Shown here in pieces: positions 60,601-64,000 of a stretch of 64,000 nt of DNA. The translations under genes were made by a program, and so were the position numbers. A model generated the notes under the pieces. That model saw nothing but the letters and a program-made list of their open reading frames with translations, had not been told where the DNA came from and searched no databases. The stretch is from Pisaster brevispinus (Eukaryota > Echinodermata > Asteroidea > Forcipulatida > Asteriidae): NCBI GenBank assembly GCA_023634235.1, contig JAMKCF010000002.1:870501-934500 (forward strand), written 5' to 3'. Position 1 is the first letter of the stretch. The number at the start of each line of letters is the position of its first letter.

Positions 60601-63600
60601 AACCGGAGGTCATCGGTTCAAATCCCGATCTAGTCAATTTTTCTTTGTTCAAATTATTTAAAATTTATCCAGTCAGTTTCCCATGTGGTTTATTACTTGG
60701 GATGTTTCAAGAACATTTGACTACAAATTATATTCAGGGAGGAATGACGTTTCACGTTGGAACAAAATGAATTTCGATTTTTTTAAATGTTCACAGGTCA
60801 GCAAGAATGTCGACTTTTCCAGATTTCCTGATCATCCAACTCAAAAAGTTTACCCTGTCTGAGAACTGGGTTCCTAAGAAACTTGGTAAGAACTGGTTCT
60901 ATGATTAATTAGACATCTACATTCTGATTTGATGTATCAAGAAAGTAACGAAACAAATTGGCAGAGGAAAAACCACAGATCTTGATTTTGTAATAACATT
61001 GTATCTTGCATGAGAGCTACTCTGTACAAAACGTTGTTATCTCTGTTTTGTAAAAACATTGGTTATCTCGCACTTTAGAAACATGCGAGGAAAAACTTGA
61101 CATTACAATTTTGTGATAGAGCTTTATACTGCATGAGAGAGGGTCTGAGCATAAATGTTTAATCTATTGTAATAAATGTATCTCACGCAAGAGAAGTTTG
61201 AAGGAAAAACTTTATACTGGATTTTTTTAATAACACTGTATACAAATTGCTGTACAAAAATGACTCTGCTAGGGTCGAAACGCCAAGCCATTAACTATTG
61301 ATTGCATTTATACCAGAGGCCCTTTTGGTTGGTAAGCAGTTTGTGACAGCTAATTCTATTTTCTCGAGGGCTCTCTATTTTGTCACAACTTTGTATATCG
61401 CACAAAAGAAGCTCTGAAACTAGATCATTTGATTTTATGATAAATCTGTATCTTGCATGAGAGAGGCTCTGCCCAGAAATATTTCAATAATCATATCTAA
61501 ATTTTGCAGTAGTGTTGAATCTCAAATAAGACAGGCTCTGTACTAAATTGTTGTCTCTCTCAGTGCCTACGGTTTTCTGTGTACATCCGGGATATTCAAA
61601 GTTTTTTCGAGTCAAACTCGGGTGTATGTTTTTGGGAAAACTTTTTTGCACTGACATACCGATACAACCCTTTTGCATTTAACATGCTGCTCTTTTGGAC
61701 AAGCACAAGATGTGATCTTTACCCCAAACTGTCAGATTCATTGATGGGTTTTTATTTCATTTTATGATAAAGATGTTTCAGTCGACATGCCAGATGAACT
61801 TGACCTCAGAAGCTACCGTGGTACGGGACTCCAGACCGGGGAGAAGGAGCTACCTGAAGGGGAAAGTCCCCCAGAGCCAGGTGAGAGTCACGTGACCCAT
61901 AGGTTTAGTTCAACCTCTTTGACGGTGTGGATTGCATCGTCGGCAATTTGTTCTAGGATTGGTAGTGCGCGTAAAAGAATCCAGAACACTTTAACCCTGC
62001 TGTTTCTGGTTCACATAGCAAGCACCCTCGTGCAGTTGTGTACAGGTTTCCTCAGGCTTGCCAGCTACAGTTATTAAGTTCACTTACTGTATAAGGCATC
62101 CTTGGTTTCATTACCAGAAATTGATAATGTGCTCAAATAGCGCCCTCACTGATGTCAGAGGAAGCATAACTATTGGCTGAGAGTTGTGCCTGTCACATAC
62201 AGGCATGCACTTTTTAATTGTTTGTCCTTAGCGATAGATGATAGGTCTATTGACATTGTTGTATTTCTTTTTCTTCATTTTTCAGAGCCAGAGATAAATG
62301 AAGAGACGGTCAAGCAGCTTCAAGATATGGGTTTCCCCAGAGAGGGATGTCGCAAGGCTGTCTACCACACTAAGAACACTGGGGTAGAGCCAGCTATGAA
62401 CTGGGTCTTCCAACACATGGGGGATGCAGGTGAGTTGAGGCATGACCTTTCACTCTAGGTCCAAATAATATAATATCAGCTGCTCAGTAGAAAAACCCAA
62501 AGCAAATGGTCCCAGCCTAAAGTTGTGAAGGACCTAAAGCAAATGGTCCCAGCCTAAAGTTGTGAAGGACCTAAAGCAAATGGACCCAGCGTAAAGTTGT
62601 GAAGGACCTAAAGCAAATGGTCCAAGTGTTAGGTTGTGAAGGACCTAAAGCAAATGGTCCCAGCCTAAAGTTGTGAAGGACCTAAAGCAAATGGTCTCAG
62701 CCTAAAGTTGTGAAGGACCTAAAGCAAATGGTCCAAGGGTTAGGTTGTGAAGGACCTAAAGCAAATGGTCCAAGTGTTAGGTTGTGAAGGACCTAAAGCA
62801 AATGGTCCCAGCCAAAAGTTGTGAAGGACCTAAAGCAAATGGTCCCAGCCTAAAGTTGTGAAGGACCTAAAGCAAATGGTCCCAGCTTAAAGTTGTGAAG
62901 GACCTAAAGCAAATGGTCCAAGTGTTAGGTTGTGAAGGACCTAAAGCAAATGGACCCAGCATAAAGTTGTGAAGGACCTAAAGCAAATGGTCCAAGTGTA
63001 AAGTTGTGAAGGACCTAAAGCAAATGGTCCAAGTGTTAGGTTGTGAAGGACCTAAAGCAAATGGACCCAGCATAAAGTTGTGAAGGACCTAAAGCAAATG
63101 GTCCAAGTGTAAAGTTGTGAAGGACCTAAAGCAAATGGTCCAAGTGTTAGGTTGTGAAGGACCTAAAGCAAATGGACCCAGCGTAAAGTTGTGAAGGACC
63201 TAAAGCAAATGGTCCCAGCCTAAAGTTGTGAAGGACCTAAAGCAATTGGTCCCAGTGTAAAGTTGTGAGGCACCTAAAGGAACAACTTTTGTTTTAAAGT
63301 CCTGTTTTGCTTTCGTCATAATGTGGGTAAATATGTTTATTTCCATATTCGGAATGTTTATAAATGTCAAAAGGAAAGTCATTGAGGGGAATATGGTTTC
63401 TTAAAAATAAAACACAGTCAAGTATTTTGATAGGCCTGCGACGTAGCAAACTAAACCCTCTCCCTCCTTGGTCACAAGGGAATATCAAATCCGTTTAAAG
63501 AATCACCAGCCATTGATTGTATTTGATGTTTATTTTTGAAGATTTTTCGGAACCACTTCAGTTGGGAGGTCCCAAGAAGAAGTCTGACTTTGTAGTGAGC

Positions 63601-63672
63601 GAGGACGGTGTTGCGATGATCCTCAGTATGGGATTCAGTCAGGAGCAGGCAGTTCGAGCTCTCAAAGCTACC
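48580..63672 (+). CDS. USP5: USP5 / isopeptidase T (first 18 exons, 3' end beyond window)
   Basis: The exons join in phase: 48580-48681, 49800-49925, 50495-50549, 51177-51298, 52785-52879, 53263-53498, 54091-54185, 54512-54648, 55048-55104, 55929-56000, 56475-56559, 57037-57159, 58597-58750, 60117-60297, 60797-60885, 61773-61880, 62286-62429 and 63542-63672 (2112 nt, 704 residues). The order is that of vertebrate USP5: N-terminal variant zinc-finger region ([11 protein letters not shown]), ZnF-UBP with zinc ligands Cys188, Cys191, Cys208 and His221 (same spacing as human 199/202/219/232), Cys box with catalytic Cys324 (human 335), [11 protein letters not shown], then UBA1 (about 617-657) and UBA2 (about 680-704+). 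The family disassembles unanchored polyubiquitin from the free C-terminal end. The catalytic His box and about 150 residues are right of the window. No broken motif was seen. USP13 is the paralogue, but overall wording favours the USP5-type ancestor. Confidence 0.95.
49440..49690 (+). mobile_element. family B element with tRNA-like core and poly-C tract
   Basis: ggcggtctccctatccctac, the poly-C run at 49546-49563, ctagatagctcagtcggtag (A box) and tgttcaaatcaagtcccgct, tctagtcaat (B box region). Lies in USP5 intron 1. Confidence 0.65.
49800..49925 (+). CDS. USP5: USP5 exon 2, N-terminal zinc-finger-like domain
   Basis: [20 protein letters not shown] and [17 protein letters not shown]. The 'glyiCmntFlgfg..yve.Hf..tg..vylHl' pattern. 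Phase 0 at both ends. Confidence 0.96.
50495..50549 (+). CDS. USP5: USP5 exon 3, charged linker
   Basis: [19 protein letters not shown], like '[11 protein letters not shown]'. Phase 0 in, 1 out. Confidence 0.93.
51177..51298 (+). CDS. USP5: USP5 exon 4
   Basis: [20 protein letters not shown], then [14 protein letters not shown]. Followed 26 bp after its donor by the 45-bp minisatellite. Phase 1 in, 0 out. Confidence 0.95.
51325..52683 (+). repeat. 45-bp minisatellite, about 30 units, each with a 5' splice-site consensus
   Basis: The unit contains ctatggtaaggaagaggggg and tatgagtgcagtngactaaa, then gtcac. The main variable site is the base after gcagt (c, g, a or t in n-gact). Because 45 is a multiple of three the array reads as a false 281-codon ORF of 15-residue repeats. 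Two units of 44 bp (near 52370 and 52637) break the frame, as expected for non-coding DNA. It occupies almost all of USP5 intron 4. Confidence 0.95.
52785..52879 (+). CDS. USP5: USP5 exon 5
   Basis: [20 protein letters not shown], then [12 protein letters not shown], like '..v..IL.a.Sa.rkqevqaWDGE.r.vSk'. Phase 0 in, 2 out. Confidence 0.95.
53263..53498 (+). CDS. USP5: USP5 exon 6, ZnF-UBP domain
   Basis: [57 protein letters not shown]. The zinc ligands and the Trp/Arg/Tyr residues that grip the free ubiquitin C terminus are present. Phase 2 in, 1 out. Confidence 0.98.
54091..54185 (+). CDS. USP5: USP5 exon 7
   Basis: [20 protein letters not shown], then [12 protein letters not shown], matching '[11 protein letters not shown].Dp.LaeHLsHFGIdml'. 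Phase 1 in, 0 out. Confidence 0.97.
54195..54375 (-). mobile_element. family B element, reversed, partial
   Basis: aaactgacagggtaaatttt, ttgaacaaagacaaattgac, then cttgaaactgcaacctctgg and ggcgctctaccaatctagcc (reversed tRNA-like core). It starts 10 bp after a USP5 donor. Confidence 0.65.
54512..54648 (+). CDS. USP5: USP5 exon 8, up to the Cys box
   Basis: [20 protein letters not shown] ... [14 protein letters not shown]; the intron splits the Ser before the catalytic Cys. Phase 0 in, 2 out. Confidence 0.97.
55048..55104 (+). CDS. USP5: USP5 exon 9, catalytic cysteine
   Basis: [20 protein letters not shown]. The nucleophile Cys324 is TGC at 55049-55051. Only 57 bp. Phase 2 in and out. Confidence 0.97.
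55929..56000 (+). CDS. USP5: USP5 exon 10
   Basis: [20 protein letters not shown], then FNTQM, like 'kYv.....if..ap.dPtqDF.tQ'. Phase 2 in and out. Confidence 0.92.
56475..56559 (+). CDS. USP5: USP5 exon 11
   Basis: [20 protein letters not shown], like 'aKLghGLlSGeYSkP'. Phase 2 in, 0 out. Confidence 0.94.
57037..57159 (+). CDS. USP5: USP5 exon 12, QQDAEEF
   Basis: [38 protein letters not shown]. The NRQQDA.EF.lHL motif of the USP fold. Phase 0 at both ends. Confidence 0.97.
57272..57480 (+). mobile_element. tRNA-derived SINE family C
   Basis: Head gatcaggttggctcagtggt, B box ctggttcaagtcccac, tail attgggttttcagtccctac and ctgattgcgtgggttttcct. Confidence 0.75.
57545..57690 (-). mobile_element. 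reversed tRNA-like SINE fragment, family D
   Basis: On the minus strand ggctagctcggtggtctagt and ggtaagacatctg precede a B box (gtgggttcgaatcccacccg). A second B-box-like word (ggcgggttcgaatccttag) lies on the plus strand at about 57632, so two fragments face each other. Confidence 0.6.
58090..58517 (+). mobile_element. full-length tRNA-Leu-derived SINE, family A
   Basis: Head gacgtggctgagtggataag (A box), ctcaagctctgg arm, gtgggttcgagtcccaatcg (B box); body gtccttctgatgggacgtaa, gaaggggttcgccccggtgt, gcaccttgtaaaccattaca; 3' tail gaagcgccttgagcgtcact, gagcgctatataagaagcca, then ttattat. The tail resembles LINE 3' ends, as usual for SINEs. It ends 80 bp before USP5 exon 13. Confidence 0.9.
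58597..58750 (+). CDS. USP5: USP5 exon 13
   Basis: [51 protein letters not shown], like 'R......p.e.FrF.vEeki.C..t.kVrYtqr.dyim.LPvPm.aA.n'. Its last 73 bp (58678-58750) and the donor form the first unit of the 103-bp array. Phase 0 in, 1 out. Confidence 0.95.
58678..59604 (+). repeat. 103-bp tandem array duplicating an exon end plus its donor, 9 units
   Basis: Unit 1 spans the last 73 bp of USP5 exon 13 and the first 30 bp of its intron. Eight more units start at 58781, 58884, 58987, 59090, 59193, 59296, 59399 and 59502. Each repeats caggtccgctacaagaagc ... atcaaccaag/gttagt, so potential donors lie at 58751 + 103k up to 59575. Units differ by a few bases (cga/cca/caa at the Arg codon, atc/gtc at the Ile codon, tacgg/ccgg before cag). 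103 is not a multiple of three and in-frame taa codons follow each donor, so use of any later donor would end translation early. Confidence 0.97.
60117..60297 (+). CDS. USP5: USP5 exon 14
   Basis: [55 protein letters not shown], like 'lvra.vPfssCLeay.apE.[15 protein letters not shown]'. Phase 1 in, 2 out. Confidence 0.97.
60335..60702 (+). mobile_element. family B foldback element, most complete copy, with tRNA-like core
   Basis: The left end aagtaatcaatcccaaagga, aactgacagggtaaatttta, is inverted at the right end (aatttatccagtcagtttcc, catgtggtttattactt). The core 60564-60636 is a 73-nt tRNA-Asn-like sequence with A box tagctcagttgg and B box ggttcaaatcc, immediately followed by a T-run (atttttc) of the pol III terminator type. 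Confidence 0.75.
60797..60885 (+). CDS. USP5: USP5 exon 15
   Basis: [30 protein letters not shown], like 'trfasFPdyLviQikKFtf..dWvPkKL'. Phase 2 in, 1 out. Confidence 0.97.
61255..61350. repeat. dispersed repeat with 'gactctgctagggtcgaaacg' core
   Basis: gactctgctagggtcgaaac and cccttttggttggtaagcag are shared, reversed, with 3960-4090 and 34795-34950. Confidence 0.55.
61773..61880 (+). CDS. USP5: USP5 exon 16
   Basis: [36 protein letters not shown], like 'DVsieMPeeLdis.lRgtGLQpgEeeLP'. Acceptor gataaag is T-rich upstream. Phase 1 in and out. Confidence 0.95.
61905..62115 (+). mobile_element. SINE family A body fragment
   Basis: agtgcgcgtaaaagaatcca, ccctgctgtttctggttcac and gtacaggtttcctcaggctt match the body of the copy at 5338. 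The tRNA head is lost. Confidence 0.55.
62286..62429 (+). CDS. USP5: USP5 exon 17, UBA1
   Basis: [40 protein letters not shown], with the UBA signature MGF and the conserved NW. Binds ubiquitin units of the chain. Phase 1 in and out. Confidence 0.97.
62499..63281 (+). repeat. 37-bp minisatellite, about 21 units
   Basis: The unit contains aaagcaaatggtcccagcct, aaagttgtgaaggacct. Two main unit types alternate irregularly (cccagcctaaagttg and caagtgttaggttg). Lies in the USP5 intron between the two UBA exons. Confidence 0.95.
63542..63672 (+). CDS. USP5: USP5 exon 18, UBA2 start
   Basis: [44 protein letters not shown], like 'ed.vttivSMGFsrdQAlkALraTnn'. The domain continues in the next exon outside the window. 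Phase 1 in, 0 out. Confidence 0.96.
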
Positions 63673-64000
63673 GTGAGTATTTTTTCACTAAGGACTATTT
63701 ATGATGGGAGGCGCCTTCTACTGATCACTCTGGAGAGGCCATTTTCTCCCAACACAGTCGACTAAAAAATATCATACTTACAACTTAGCAGCGCTCAGGC
63801 AGTTTGAGACCTGTAAATGGCTGATTGGTCCACCCATAGCAACTAGAGATGTGATATAAACCTATATCACATGGCCCATATCATGCAAAACTTCGGCCTC
63901 GTTGGATGTGGGACGCAGAAGCGCTATATTTCTTCGTATTCCACTCGCGCTTGTTTGATAACTAATATTATTGCACCAGTTGAGTGACTATGAGGTTGAA
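63673..64000. other. start of USP5 intron 18
   Basis: No further exon. It contains words like cctatatcacatggcccata and gctgattggtccacccatag. The remaining USP5 exons lie to the right. Confidence 0.7.

Noticed and set aside
60564..60636. Genuine tRNA-Asn gene
   Set aside because: The T stem and acceptor stem contain mismatches, and the same degenerate core recurs in several family B repeats.
62499..63281. CRISPR-like array
   Set aside because: 37-bp units are directly adjacent without spacers, and the genome is eukaryotic, so this is a minisatellite.

Overview
The window is animal genomic DNA. It has many short exons with GT/AG splice sites, long introns, dispersed tRNA-derived SINEs, CR1/L2-like LINE tails and many small foldback (MITE-like) elements. 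I read three protein-coding genes by joining exons whose reading phases match from one to the next. The proteins are close enough to vertebrate families to suggest a deuterostome invertebrate. The repeat content makes an echinoderm, perhaps a sea star, my best guess, but the sequence does not prove this.

Layout. (1) About 1-33.2 kb, plus strand: an ATP13A2-type (P5B) transport ATPase, the lysosomal/late-endosomal polyamine exporter family. 27 exons are readable (2703-33224), giving 1073 residues in phase to a stop. The N-terminal about 100-130 residues are not identified and may lie left of the window or in the first 2.7 kb. (2) 33.2-39.98 kb: 3' flank or UTR of that gene and a convergent intergenic stretch full of repeats. 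(3) 39,981-45,211, minus strand: a CDCA3 (Tome-1)-like cell-cycle gene with three coding exons, 317 residues and a C-terminal KEN box. Its 5' end probably lies near 47.6-48.4 kb. (4) 48,580 to the right edge, plus strand: USP5 (isopeptidase T). 18 exons give the first 704 residues: variant zinc finger region, ZnF-UBP, catalytic Cys box, UBA1 and UBA2. The catalytic His box and C terminus lie beyond the window.

CDCA3 and USP5 stand head to head, as they do on human chromosome 12p13, so this looks like an old conserved divergent pair that may share a promoter around 48.3-48.6 kb. ATP13A2 is a convergent neighbour with no obvious functional link to either.

The most unusual structures are in the introns. 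A 103-bp unit that duplicates the 3' half of a USP5 exon together with its 5' splice site is tandemly repeated nine times (58678-59604). A 45-bp minisatellite of about 30 units carries a consensus 5' splice site in each unit (51325-52683). Further arrays have 37-bp and 49-bp units. Seven perfect TGACGTCA (CRE) palindromes fall in the first 12 kb. Foldback elements carry an internal tRNA-Asn-like sequence. I found no operon, CRISPR array, rRNA gene or intact transposase. No wholly new coding system is evident. The novel signals are structural and regulatory.
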